The notes beneath the pieces were generated by a model. It was given only the letters and a program-made list of their open reading frames with translations. It was not told the DNA's origin and ran no database searches. Position numbers and translations under genes: made by a program. A DNA stretch of 64,000 bases from Odoribacter sp. AF15-53. GTDB taxonomy: Bacteria; Bacteroidota; Bacteroidia; Bacteroidales; Marinifilaceae. Location: the NCBI RefSeq assembly GCF_003479425.1, contig NZ_QUHC01000005.1, positions 1 to 64,000 on the forward strand, written 5' to 3'. Shown piece by piece: positions 44,216 through 52,920 of the stretch (positions are counted from its first letter, which is position 1; each line of letters begins with the position of its first letter).

Positions 44216-45547
44216 ATGAAAGCTATGAATAGAATATTATTTATCGTGTGTTGCTTGTGGGCTTGTTATTCCTGTCGGGGGAAGATGCCGGATACGGAGT
44301 TTGTTTTGCATTTGCCTGCGGATTATTCTTTTGATATTAGTTTGGAACTGGCGGATACGATCGTGGGGATGGACATGGACGACGAAAAGAAGGCTATCGC
44401 ACTACTTCCTTTGGAAAAAAGTGGTTACGGTCGTCTGTGGGTAGGCGATCGACGTTTCCCCGTGTGGCTGGAAGCGGGGAAGCCATTACGGGCAACTCTG
44501 GAACTCAACGTGCTTCATTTCGAGGGAGCGGGTGCGAAGACGAACGATTATTTGAACAGGAAGTTTTATCATACACCCTGCTTCCGGGATTACGGTATGG
44601 ATGATGCCGCTTTCCGGGAGAAGTTGGAAAAGATGGTACGAGAACGCGTGGCGGCATTGGATACGGCCGGATTGGATGCGGCTTTTGTCGCCCTGGAGAA
44701 AAAGCGGATCGCTCATGACCGGATTTATGAACTGGCTGCCAACATCGTTTACGGGGGTACGGGTGATAAGACGATTTCGGGCGAGACTTTCATGGAGTTG
44801 CAGGGAGGATTGACCGAGGACGAATCTTCCTGGGGAATACCGGAGTATCCCGAATCTTTCCAGAAAGTGGCTTGCGCCTTGGCCCGGATGGACGAGACTT
44901 CGGTAAGCCCTTATACCATGTTGTTGAACGTGTTGAAAATAGCAACGGGGGAATGTCACGATCCCCGCCTCGTCGAGTATATCGTCGCCCGGAGTTCCTT
45001 GGAATTTGTCAGATCGCATGGGATGGAGGGAACGGAAGAGATGGATCGGATTTTCCGTGAACGGGTGAAACGACAGGATTATCTCGAAGAATACCAGCAC
45101 TATCGTGATGAAAACAATCGACTGGCGAAGGGGCAACCCGCGGTTCCTTTCACGTTTCAGGACGTGGATGGAAAAGAGGTAAGCCTGTCGGATTTAAAAG
45201 GGAAGTATGTTTATATCGACGTGTGGGCTACCTGGTGTGGCCCTTGCAAGATGGAAATTCCCTATTTAAAGAAACTTGAAGAGAAGTTACATGGACGGAA
45301 CATTTATTTCGTGAGTATCTCTTGTGACGAAGGTAAAGCAGGATGGTTGAAGTTTGTTAAAGACGAGAAGCTAGGAGGAATCCAGTTGAACACGGGCGGG
45401 GATCAATCCTTTATGCAGGCGATTCTTTGTCATGGGATTCCCCGTTTCCTGTTAATAGACAAAGACGGAAACTATATCAATGCCAATATGTCCCGTCCCT
45501 CGGAACCCGAGACGTTGAAGATACTGGAATCTTTGCCGGGATTATAA
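44216..45547 (+). CDS. TlpA-like thioredoxin lipoprotein
   Basis: A 443-residue lipoprotein with lipobox WACYSC. The exact start among ATG 44207, 44216 and 44225 is uncertain. An N-terminal beta-rich domain and helical middle of about 290 residues precede a C-terminal TlpA/AhpC-TSA-type domain: PAVPFTFQDVDGKEVSLSDLKGKYVYIDVWATWCGPCKMEIPYL with a CGPC redox motif and a GIPRFLLID cis-Pro loop. It probably reduces disulfides on the periplasmic side. It is the last gene of operon A. Confidence 0.87.
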   Translation: MKAMNRILFIVCCLWACYSCRGKMPDTEFVLHLPADYSFDISLELADTIVGMDMDDEKKAIALLPLEKSGYGRLWVGDRRFPVWLEAGKPLRATLELNVLHFEGAGAKTNDYLNRKFYHTPCFRDYGMDDAAFREKLEKMVRERVAALDTAGLDAAFVALEKKRIAHDRIYELAANIVYGGTGDKTISGETFMELQGGLTEDESSWGIPEYPESFQKVACALARMDETSVSPYTMLLNVLKIATGECHDPRLVEYIVARSSLEFVRSHGMEGTEEMDRIFRERVKRQDYLEEYQHYRDENNRLAKGQPAVPFTFQDVDGKEVSLSDLKGKYVYIDVWATWCGPCKMEIPYLKKLEEKLHGRNIYFVSISCDEGKAGWLKFVKDEKLGGIQLNTGGDQSFMQAILCHGIPRFLLIDKDGNYINANMSRPSEPETLKILESLPGL

Positions 45548-45565
45548 TTGACGAGAGCATGGCGT

Positions 45566-45650
45566 GATTCACCCTTTCGTGCTTCGGGTGAGTCGTGCGA
45601 TTGAGAAATCCGGGTGTTCCTCGCGTGCGGGAATGTCCGGTTTTTATTTT
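45566..45650 (+). terminator. Double hairpin terminator of operon A
   Basis: GATTCACCC (45566-45574) pairs with GGGTGAGTC (45586-45594). A second stem, CCGG...TTCC with GGAA...CCGG (45610-45640), is followed by TTTTTATTTT. Confidence 0.65.
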
Positions 45651-45679
45651 GGTAAAGTTCCTTTTTCTTGTTATTTTTG
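45648..45679 (+). promoter_or_regulatory. Promoter of the class II aldolase gene
   Basis: TTTG (45648-45651), 20 bp, TATTTTTG (45672-45679), an exact consensus pair that supports the start at 45702. Confidence 0.75.
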
Positions 45680-45701
45680 GACGAAATCTAAGGGTATACG
45701 T

Positions 45702-46331
45702 ATGATCACGAAAGAACAGATGGAGCTTTTTGTCGCTCAGGCACATCGTTACGGGGAGGCGAAATTGATGCTTTGCAGTAGTGGAAATTTATCCTGGCGG
45801 GTCGGGGATAAAATGCTTGTTTCCGGCACGGGATCATGGCTTCCGGTTTTGACACCCGAAAAAATATCCGTGTGTGATATCGTCTCGGGACAACCGGAGA
45901 ACGGGGTGCGTCCTTCCATGGAGAGCGTTTTTCATTTGGGGGTCTTGCGGGAACGTCCGGAAGTGAACGTGGTGTTGCATTTCCAGTCGGAATATGCCAC
46001 GGTCGTGGCTTGTATGAAAAATAAACCCGATAATTTTAATGTTACCCTGGAAATCCCCTATCACGTGGGCGAGGTGGCAGTGGTTCCTTATTATCGTCCC
46101 GGTTCGCCCGAGCTGGCCCAAGCGGTCATCGCGGCCCTGAAGGAACATGACGCCGTGCTATTAAGTAATCACGGGCAAGTGGTTTGTGGTAAGGATTTTG
46201 ATGAGGTGTTCGAACGGGCTCTCTTTTTTGAGATGGCTTGCCGGATCATCGTCCAGAGTGGGATGAATTACACGGTGCTTGGTTCGAGAGAGGTAGAAGA
46301 TTTGCGGGAACATCTTTTAGGGAGGAAATGA
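45702..46331 (+). CDS. Class II aldolase/adducin family protein
   Basis: A 209-residue cytoplasmic protein. Family landmarks are CSSGNLSWR, VSGTGSWLP, PSMESVFHLGVLRERPEV, VVLHFQSEYATVV, and LLSNHGQVVCG. By comparison with L-fuculose-phosphate aldolase, the metal ligand Glu, the first His of the HxH pair and the late His are present. The second His of HxH is Gln (HFQ), so metal binding or the reaction may differ. I recall similar sequences in other Bacteroidetes. The start follows the promoter at 45672. It is a single-gene unit. Confidence 0.85.
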   Translation: MITKEQMELFVAQAHRYGEAKLMLCSSGNLSWRVGDKMLVSGTGSWLPVLTPEKISVCDIVSGQPENGVRPSMESVFHLGVLRERPEVNVVLHFQSEYATVVACMKNKPDNFNVTLEIPYHVGEVAVVPYYRPGSPELAQAVIAALKEHDAVLLSNHGQVVCGKDFDEVFERALFFEMACRIIVQSGMNYTVLGSREVEDLREHLLGRK

Positions 46332-46429
46332 CTTCTTCACAAGTAATTTCTGGTACGTCGTGTGTATCAAGTTAGATAACAGGAGATTGTCATAAAAATA
46401 TAAGTTACTATTTTTTGATTTGTACTAGA

Positions 46430-46545
46430 GGAATTCCTGTGTAATTCCACCTTGAACGCTATATGAACGCTATGTATATATAGCGTTCATATAGGATTGT
46501 AATAGTTTAGTTAAAATCTTTCTTATGGAATTACACAGGAATTCC
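46430..46545. repeat. Nested inverted repeat, 116 bp
   Basis: Outer perfect 20-bp arms are GGAATTCCTGTGTAATTCCA (46430-46449) and its reverse complement (46526-46545). Inside is a perfect 15-bp inverted repeat, CTATATGAACGCTAT (46459-46473), mirrored at 46480-46494. The 10-mer TGAACGCTAT occurs twice direct and once inverted. No gene and no TAnnTTTG box lies inside. Possible natures are an invertible switch, a MITE-like element or a complex operator. Confidence 0.8.
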
Positions 46546-46741
46546 AGGGGTTATCTCGATGGGTTCTTGTTTGTCATCGGTGTGTCATCTCCCTCGCATT
46601 TGACTTTATACTCCGGGGCTGATCAGGTTGGAAAGATAGTCATGTTATTTTGGAGTGATGTTTTAATTACGAGGAGGATTTGGGGGTATGAACTTTTATT
46701 CGCATATTTGCCCTTGATAAGAACCGGAATGATGTATAATT
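46546..46741. other. Leader region of the tandem sigma factors
   Basis: 196 bp without a credible gene. CATATTTG (about 46701-46708), one mismatch from the -7 consensus, is a possible promoter for the sigma gene at 46742. Confidence 0.4.
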
Positions 46742-47308
46742 ATGGATATTGATCGGTTTATTGAGAATGTCAATAAAAAGCGAGAAGGGGCATGGCGGGA
46801 GATGTATCGGAAGTACTATCCCGCGATGTGTAATTACGCGTCAAAGATCGTGAAGGATACGGATTCTGCCGAAGATATTGTTCAGGATTGTTTTATCAAG
46901 ATTTGGGATGCCGGAATCCAGTTCCCGGATGTCCCGTCGCTGGTGGGTTACCTCTACCGGATGGTATACACGAGGTCTTTGAATTCGGTTCGGGACCGGG
47001 GAATTGCCCAGGAATTATACGAGAAATGGGGAAATAACCTGTTGGAAGATCAGGAGGATGATCCGGTGATTGAATGTGCCGTGGAGGAGGACGTCGTGAA
47101 TAAATTCTACGAGGCGGTGGATCGGTTGTCGGAACAACAACGGCGGGTGCTGTTCATGAGCATGGAGGGATGCAAGGTGAAGGATATCGCCGAGCAACTT
47201 GGGATTAGCGAGAATTCCGTGAAAACCCAGAAGAAACGGGCTTACGCGTTTGTGCGAGAAGAGTTAGGAGAAGGGTTGGCGATGTTAATTTTCCTTTTAT
47301 TTTCGTGA
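46742..47308 (+). CDS. FecI-type ECF sigma factor, first of a tandem pair
   Basis: A 188-residue sigma-70 family protein. Region 2 is WREMYRKYYPAMCNYASKIVKDTDSAEDIVQDCFIKIWD. Region 4 is QQRRVLFMSMEGCKVKDIAEQLGISENSVKTQKKRAY. It differs clearly from its neighbour at 47366, so the pair is not a recent duplication. No FecR stands directly next to it, because another sigma gene intervenes. It might serve fecR at 48034 or the orphan fecR at 58985. Confidence 0.92.
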   Translation: MDIDRFIENVNKKREGAWREMYRKYYPAMCNYASKIVKDTDSAEDIVQDCFIKIWDAGIQFPDVPSLVGYLYRMVYTRSLNSVRDRGIAQELYEKWGNNLLEDQEDDPVIECAVEEDVVNKFYEAVDRLSEQQRRVLFMSMEGCKVKDIAEQLGISENSVKTQKKRAYAFVREELGEGLAMLIFLLFS

Positions 47309-47335
47309 GCTCGCGTGATATTCCATTTTCTTGCA

Positions 47336-47343
47336 TAAATTTG
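47336..47343 (+). promoter_or_regulatory. -7 box before the second tandem sigma gene
   Basis: TAAATTTG matches TAnnTTTG, 22 bp before ATG 47366, so the second sigma gene can be expressed independently of the first. No -33 TTTG is seen. Confidence 0.5.
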
Positions 47344-47365
47344 TTGTAATAATCTGTATGTACTC

Positions 47366-47932
47366 ATGGATGGTATTGATGATTTAATGTTTGTTCGAGT
47401 AAAGAAACGTGATAAAGAGGCATTTCGATATCTTTACGAACATTATTTTGCCAAAATGGTACTGTTTGCCGAGAGTTATTTGTACGACGAGGAGGAGGCT
47501 AGGGATCTGGTGCAGGATTTGTTTTTTTATTTGTGGGATCACGCGACGGAATTGCATGTTTCGTCTTCAATCAAGGCTTATTTGTTCACTTCGGTTCGGA
47601 ATCGTTGTTTGAATGTTTTGCGGGATCGAAAAATTAGGGACGAGCATAATGATAAATTGTTCGAGGCTCAACTTTTTTCGGGTACGGAGGATGTTGCTAT
47701 TGACGAGGATATTCAGCAACGATTACGGGAGGCGTTGGATTCTTTGCCCGATAAGTGCCGGGAGATTATTTTGTTGAAAGTGGTTGAAGGAAAGAAGAAC
47801 AAGGAGATTGCCGAGCAATTGAATATTGCCGAGACAACCGTGAAGACCCAGGTGCAACGGGCTTACCGGATGTTGCGAGAGAGATTGATACCGATCTTTT
47901 TGTTGATCGAGTGGTTGCAGATAAGAGGGTAG
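47366..47932 (+). CDS. FecI-type ECF sigma factor, second of a tandem pair
   Basis: A 188-residue sigma-70 family protein. Region 2 is FRYLYEHYFAKMVLFAESYLYDEEEARDLVQDLFFYLWD. Region 4 is KCREIILLKVVEGKKNKEIAEQLNIAETTVKTQVQRAY. It is followed by the intercistronic ECF-like promoter and fecR at 48034, so it is the likely cognate sigma of operon B. Confidence 0.93.
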   Translation: MDGIDDLMFVRVKKRDKEAFRYLYEHYFAKMVLFAESYLYDEEEARDLVQDLFFYLWDHATELHVSSSIKAYLFTSVRNRCLNVLRDRKIRDEHNDKLFEAQLFSGTEDVAIDEDIQQRLREALDSLPDKCREIILLKVVEGKKNKEIAEQLNIAETTVKTQVQRAYRMLRERLIPIFLLIEWLQIRG

Positions 47933-47980
47933 GATTTTCATGTTATTGTAATTTTTTTTCGTTAAAGTCTATTTTTTTGT

Positions 47981-48009
47981 ACTCCGTTTTTTCCATGGGT
48001 GTGTCTTAC
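47981..48009 (+). promoter_or_regulatory. Putative ECF-sigma promoter before fecR of operon B
   Basis: ACTCCGTTTTTT (47981-47992) and GTGTCTTAC (48001-48009). The G of CCG and the G of the second block are 15 bp apart, as at 58947/58962. Confidence 0.6.
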
Positions 48010-48033
48010 ATGTGATGAATAATCAAAGATAAC

Positions 48034-49185
48034 ATGACAGACAGGATGCACATAAATTGGGATATTATCGTACGTCGGATTTTGGATCAGGCGGACGAGA
48101 CCGAGCGTGAGTTGGTGGAGAGGTGGTTGACCGAAGACGAGATGAACCGGGAATATTACCGGAAGGCGAAGCGTTATTTCGACCGTTATTACACGGGCGA
48201 AGAAAGCCGGGAGGTGGATGTCGAGGATGCGTGGAGTGAATTTGTCGTTTACGCGGATAAATCTCCGAGGAAGTACCTTTGGAGACGGGTTATGAGGTAT
48301 GCCGCGGTTTTGTTGTTGCCGCTGTGTTTGGGTCTCGGTTATTGGTTTTGGGGAAATGATTCACTGGATACGGCAGTGATACCTGGGGGGATACAGATTG
48401 AACCGGGAACGACAAAGGCTATACTGGTGTTTAATTCCGGTCGGCAGGTGGAGTTGACGGATTCCAGCACTTTCGAACAGGCTATGGGAAGATTCAAGTC
48501 AGAGGAAGGGAAGGTTGAGAAATCACTTAAACCAGTGGAGTATAATAAGATTATTGTACCGAGAGGAGGCGAGTATAACCTTGTTCTAGCGGATGGCACG
48601 AGCGTGGTGATAAATGCCGATTCGAAGTTAAGTATCCCGGATCGATTTGAGGGCAAAGAGCGACGGGTGCGCTTGGAGGGGGAGGCTTTGTTTCACGTGG
48701 TGAAAGATGCGGAACATCCTTTCGTGGTCGAGATGGAAGGAGGGGACGTCACGGTTTTGGGAACGGTGTTTAACGTGAGTGCTTATTCGGAAGAGGTGTG
48801 TATACAAACGACTTTGGTCGAGGGAAGTGTCGCTTTTCGGGGGAAAGGGATGAAGGAGGTTCGCGTGATCGTGCCGGGTGAGCAAGTTACGTATGATGTC
48901 CAGACGAACTCGGTAGAGGTGGAAAAGGTTGACACGGGGATTTACACTGCGTGGGCTGAGGGGAAATGGATTATCGAGGGAAAACGTTTGGAGGATATCA
49001 TGAAGCAGTTGGCGCGATGGTACGATGTTTCCGTGTTTTACCAGAATCCGGAGGTTAAGGATCTCGTGTTTACGGGTGACCTGGAGAAGTATAGTAGTTG
49101 TAACGTTATCTTGGATATTATATCCATGACGACGAGTGTCGAGTTCGAGTTAAAGGATAAAATGATTATTGTGAAAATGAAATAA
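48034..49185 (+). CDS. FecR-family anti-sigma factor (operon B)
   Basis: A 383-residue protein. An N-terminal sigma-binding segment (ELVERWLTEDEMNREYYRKAKRYF) is followed by a membrane helix near 88-105 (YAAVLLLPLCLGLGYWFWG). The periplasmic FecR domain (VPRGGEYNLVLADGTSVVINADSKLSIP ... VLGTVFNVSAY) precedes a C-terminal DUF4974-like domain. It relays the signal from the STN-SusC at 49266 to a FecI. Confidence 0.92.
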   Translation: MTDRMHINWDIIVRRILDQADETERELVERWLTEDEMNREYYRKAKRYFDRYYTGEESREVDVEDAWSEFVVYADKSPRKYLWRRVMRYAAVLLLPLCLGLGYWFWGNDSLDTAVIPGGIQIEPGTTKAILVFNSGRQVELTDSSTFEQAMGRFKSEEGKVEKSLKPVEYNKIIVPRGGEYNLVLADGTSVVINADSKLSIPDRFEGKERRVRLEGEALFHVVKDAEHPFVVEMEGGDVTVLGTVFNVSAYSEEVCIQTTLVEGSVAFRGKGMKEVRVIVPGEQVTYDVQTNSVEVEKVDTGIYTAWAEGKWIIEGKRLEDIMKQLARWYDVSVFYQNPEVKDLVFTGDLEKYSSCNVILDIISMTTSVEFELKDKMIIVKMK

Positions 49186-49190
49186 AAAAA

Positions 49191-49220
49191 CCGGGAGGTG
49201 TTGGGACCACCCTCCGGTTG
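49191..49220 (+). promoter_or_regulatory. Hairpin between fecR and susC of operon B
   Basis: CCGGGAGGTG against CACCCTCCGG (imperfect, one bulge per arm), directly after the fecR stop codon. It is followed by AT-rich DNA, not a clean T run. Confidence 0.55.
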
Positions 49221-49265
49221 ATGTGTTAATTAATTTAATAATCTTTACATTAACAAGACAAATGT

Positions 49266-52200
49266 ATGAAAAAAAAACGAGATGATGGCATCCCTGTTAG
49301 GGGGACGTGTGTAAAAAAATGGTTTCTGGTTATGAAATTAATATGTGTTTTTACGTTGTTTTTGTTGTTTAAGGTTTCCGCGAACGGGCTTGCCCAGAAG
49401 AAGATTAATTTGGATCTTGAGCGAGTAAGTATGTTGGAGATCATCCAGGAGTTGCGGCAACAAACAGGTTACAAGTTTTTTTTCAATCATAATGAGTTGA
49501 AGAAAGTGAAGGATGTGTCCGTGAAGTTTGTTGATGAGGAGTTGGAACGGGTGTTGGACGTGGTTCTGGGGAATGTGAATCTGGCTTACCGGATCGAGCA
49601 AGGAGTCATTATTATTGTTCCGGGAAAGGTGAAGGACGGGAAAAAGGAGGTCCGGATTGCCGGGAGCGTGACGGACGAGAAGAAACATCCGTTGCCCGGG
49701 GTAACGGTGATCGTGAAGGGGGTGACTCTGGGGACGACGACGGATGTTAACGGACGTTTCTCGCTGACGTTACCTAAGATGGAAAACGTGTCATTGCTTT
49801 TTTCGTTTATCGGTATGGAGACACAAGAAGTGAAGTACACCGGTCAAGACACGATTCGCGTGGTTATGAGGGAATCCTCGGAGCAGCTGGAAGAGGTGAT
49901 CGTGAGAACCGGGTATCAAAATATAGATAAACGTAAGTTGACGAGTGCCGTGCAAACCATCAAGATGGATGATATAAAAGTGGCGGGAATGAACACGATT
50001 GATCAGATGTTGGAAGGACGTATTCCCGGAATGATTTTCATGCAGAATTCCGGTCAGGTGGGTGCCGCGCCGAAATTGAGAATCCGGGGGACCTCGACTG
50101 TTCTGGGAAACCGAGAGCCGTTGTGGGTGTTGGACGGGGTCGTTTTGACCGATCCGGTGAACGTGGACCCCGCGCAAATCAATGACCTGGATTTCGTGAA
50201 CCTGTTGGGAAATGCCATTTCGGGGTTGAATCCTAATGATATTGAGCAGATTGACGTGTTGAAGGATGCTTCAGCGACGGCTCTTTACGGCGCGAAGGCG
50301 GGTAACGGGGTAATTGTAATCACGACGAAAAAAGGAAAGGCTGGTCCTCCTAGCGTGACTTATTCCGGAACGGGTTCTTTTACGCGGCGTCCGCGTTACA
50401 GCGACCGGGCTATATATCTGATGAACTCGAAGGAAAGGGTAGATGTCTCCCGGGAGTTGGTAGAGCGGGGAGTTTATTATAGCAATGTGGATAGTTGGGT
50501 CGGATACGAGGCTGTGGTACAAGATTATTACAATGGCGCGATTGATTATAAGGAGTATAACCGGTTGGTTGCGTATTACGAGACATTGAACACGGATTGG
50601 TTCGATATCGTTTGTCAGGATGTGTTTTCACATAGCCACACGTTGAGTTTATCGGGCGGTTCTGCCAATATCCGCTATTATGCTTCTCTCGGAATGAGTG
50701 ATGAAAATGGGGCAATAAAAGGGGAGAATAACAAACGCTATTCGACGACGTTGAATCTGACGGCTAATTACGAGCGTTTCACGGCACGTTTCCAACTTCA
50801 GGGAAATGTATCGAGTCGTAATTATAACCCTTCGGAATTAGGCGTCCTGGATTATGCTTATAATATGAGTCGTGCCGTTCCGGCTTTTAATCCCGATGGC
50901 TCCCGTTATTTTTATCAACGGGCGAGTAGCACGATTCCGGTGTATAATTTTAACGTGTTGAACGAAATGGATAATTCCGGGGATAAAACCAAGGGAAGCG
51001 CGATTAATATGCAGGCACATGTCGGTTATAATGTTATTGACGATTTGAAATTGGAAGGGACATTGTCTTACGCGGTAAGTAATACGAATCAGGAGATTTA
51101 TTTCACGGAGGATACCTATTACGTGCACAAATTGCGTGCGGACCAGACGGAACGGAATGACTTGTGTCCCGTTGGTGGTGAATTGCGTAAGAGTGATGTA
51201 CGCAGTACAAACTGGATGGCTCGGGTGCAAGCAAATTACACGAAGAACGTGGGAATCGAGGGGAAGCATAATGTGAGTGGTTCTGCCGGTTTGGAATTGA
51301 ATTCTCAAAGATACGATGGTTTTAATATCACACGCCGGGGATATCATAGAGATCGGGGTAAATTGTTCTCTTCTGTTCCCCAGACTTACACGGGATATTA
51401 TAATCAATTTATGGCAAGTGCGAATGCTTTGGGTGTTATCACGGAAAATTTGACGAATTCGGTAGCGTGGTACGCGATGGTCGGGTATGATTATGACAAC
51501 CGCTATATGGTGAATTTACATATTCGAGGGGAGGCTTCCAATTTGTTCGGATCACGGGCGAATGATCGTATGATGCCGATTTGGGCGTTGTCAGGTCGTT
51601 GGAACATGAAGCAGGATATTTTGAAATCTGTTGATTGGGTGGATGACATGGCGTTAAGGGGGTCTTTCGGTTACCAGGGAAATATGTTGAGTAACCAGAC
51701 TCCAAATATGATTATTCGGCAAGAGGCTGATTATTCTGGAAAATATGGTGAATTTCATTCGAAAGTCGCCCATTACCCGAATCCTGATTTAAGATGGGAA
51801 AAGACAGCGTCCACGAACGTGACATTGGATTTTTCGTTCTTGAAAAACAAGATTAACGGTTCGGTTTCCTGGTATTACAAGAAGACACGGGATGCATTTT
51901 TGACCAAGACGATTTCTGAAATCAATGGAACCAAACAATACGTGGTAAATAGCGGAACGCTTGTGAATAAGGGTATCGAGGTGAGTTTGAATTTCACGCC
52001 GATCAATCGTGTCGGGTTGGATGGCGGGAAGCGAGGTTTTGTTTGGCGCATCGATCCCCAGTTGGGACAGGTGTTGAACGAATTGGTTAATAACGCGATA
52101 AATAACCGGAATAACGTCTTGCGGGATGAGATCGAGTATACCGATATGTTGAGCGGTGACGTGGATATTGCCGGGGAGCCTTTGAATACATTCTATTCAT

Positions 52201-52910
52201 ACCGCTTTAAAGGGTTGAGTCCGGTAGACGGTTCTCCTATTTTTTACGGGGCGGAGGATGAATTGCAAGAAGAGTTGAGTAAGAAATATAATAATATGGA
52301 GCGTGAAGATGTCTTTTTGGAGGTAATGGAGAGATCCGGACGGCGAGAGCCTTACCTGCAAGGGGGAATCTCGAATTATCTCGGGTATCGGAATTTCGGT
52401 TTGTCGTTTAATCTGGCTTATAGTTTGGGTAATAAAATTCGTTTGCTGAAATTGTGTACCGAGTACGGGACAACCAATCCCAACCCGTCGAGTAATTTGC
52501 GGCGGGAGTTTGTGAATCGTTGGAGAAAACCGGGTGACGAGGAGCATACCAATATTCCCGGGTTGAATACGGTAGCGGGGACTCATGCTAGTCCGTGGTG
52601 GAGTAGTGGCACGAATATGACACATCGAATTGCGTCTAATATTTATGAGATGTATGACAATTCGGATATCCGGGTGGTAAGTGGAAATTACTTGCGGTTG
52701 TCGTCGCTTTCTTTCCGTTATAATGTGGATGATAGGTTCTGCAAGAAATTAGGTCTTAAATCAGCTTATATCAATTTGACGGGAACGAACCTGTTCACGA
52801 TAGCCCATAAAAAGTTACGGGGACAAGATCCTACCCAGTCAGGTTCGTCGCCGAATGTAAATCTTTCGGTACGTCCGACTTACTCGTGTAATCTTAGTAT
52901 CACTTTCTAA
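49266..52910 (+). CDS. STN-domain SusC/RagA TonB-dependent transporter (operon B)
   Basis: A 1214-residue protein, the longest in the window. The signal region ends near ANGLAQ. The STN domain (about 47-115: INLDLERVSMLEIIQELRQQTGYKFFFN ... VIIIVPG) is followed by CarboxypepD_reg-like (about 127-200), the plug (EVIVRTGYQNIDKRKLTSAVQ ... LYGAKAGNGVIVITTKKG) and the barrel. The opening TGYQNIDKRKLTSAV resembles a subgroup of SusC proteins found with zincin-like lipoproteins. It pairs with SusD 10 bp downstream. Confidence 0.95.
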   Translation: MKKKRDDGIPVRGTCVKKWFLVMKLICVFTLFLLFKVSANGLAQKKINLDLERVSMLEIIQELRQQTGYKFFFNHNELKKVKDVSVKFVDEELERVLDVVLGNVNLAYRIEQGVIIIVPGKVKDGKKEVRIAGSVTDEKKHPLPGVTVIVKGVTLGTTTDVNGRFSLTLPKMENVSLLFSFIGMETQEVKYTGQDTIRVVMRESSEQLEEVIVRTGYQNIDKRKLTSAVQTIKMDDIKVAGMNTIDQMLEGRIPGMIFMQNSGQVGAAPKLRIRGTSTVLGNREPLWVLDGVVLTDPVNVDPAQINDLDFVNLLGNAISGLNPNDIEQIDVLKDASATALYGAKAGNGVIVITTKKGKAGPPSVTYSGTGSFTRRPRYSDRAIYLMNSKERVDVSRELVERGVYYSNVDSWVGYEAVVQDYYNGAIDYKEYNRLVAYYETLNTDWFDIVCQDVFSHSHTLSLSGGSANIRYYASLGMSDENGAIKGENNKRYSTTLNLTANYERFTARFQLQGNVSSRNYNPSELGVLDYAYNMSRAVPAFNPDGSRYFYQRASSTIPVYNFNVLNEMDNSGDKTKGSAINMQAHVGYNVIDDLKLEGTLSYAVSNTNQEIYFTEDTYYVHKLRADQTERNDLCPVGGELRKSDVRSTNWMARVQANYTKNVGIEGKHNVSGSAGLELNSQRYDGFNITRRGYHRDRGKLFSSVPQTYTGYYNQFMASANALGVITENLTNSVAWYAMVGYDYDNRYMVNLHIRGEASNLFGSRANDRMMPIWALSGRWNMKQDILKSVDWVDDMALRGSFGYQGNMLSNQTPNMIIRQEADYSGKYGEFHSKVAHYPNPDLRWEKTASTNVTLDFSFLKNKINGSVSWYYKKTRDAFLTKTISEINGTKQYVVNSGTLVNKGIEVSLNFTPINRVGLDGGKRGFVWRIDPQLGQVLNELVNNAINNRNNVLRDEIEYTDMLSGDVDIAGEPLNTFYSYRFKGLSPVDGSPIFYGAEDELQEELSKKYNNMEREDVFLEVMERSGRREPYLQGGISNYLGYRNFGLSFNLAYSLGNKIRLLKLCTEYGTTNPNPSSNLRREFVNRWRKPGDEEHTNIPGLNTVAGTHASPWWSSGTNMTHRIASNIYEMYDNSDIRVVSGNYLRLSSLSFRYNVDDRFCKKLGLKSAYINLTGTNLFTIAHKKLRGQDPTQSGSSPNVNLSVRPTYSCNLSITF

Positions 52911-52920
52911 AATTTGAGCG

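Noticed and set aside
46525-46752. 75-residue ORF overlapping the right arm of the nested repeat
   Set aside because: It overlaps the inverted repeat and the start of the sigma gene and shows no recognisable protein features.
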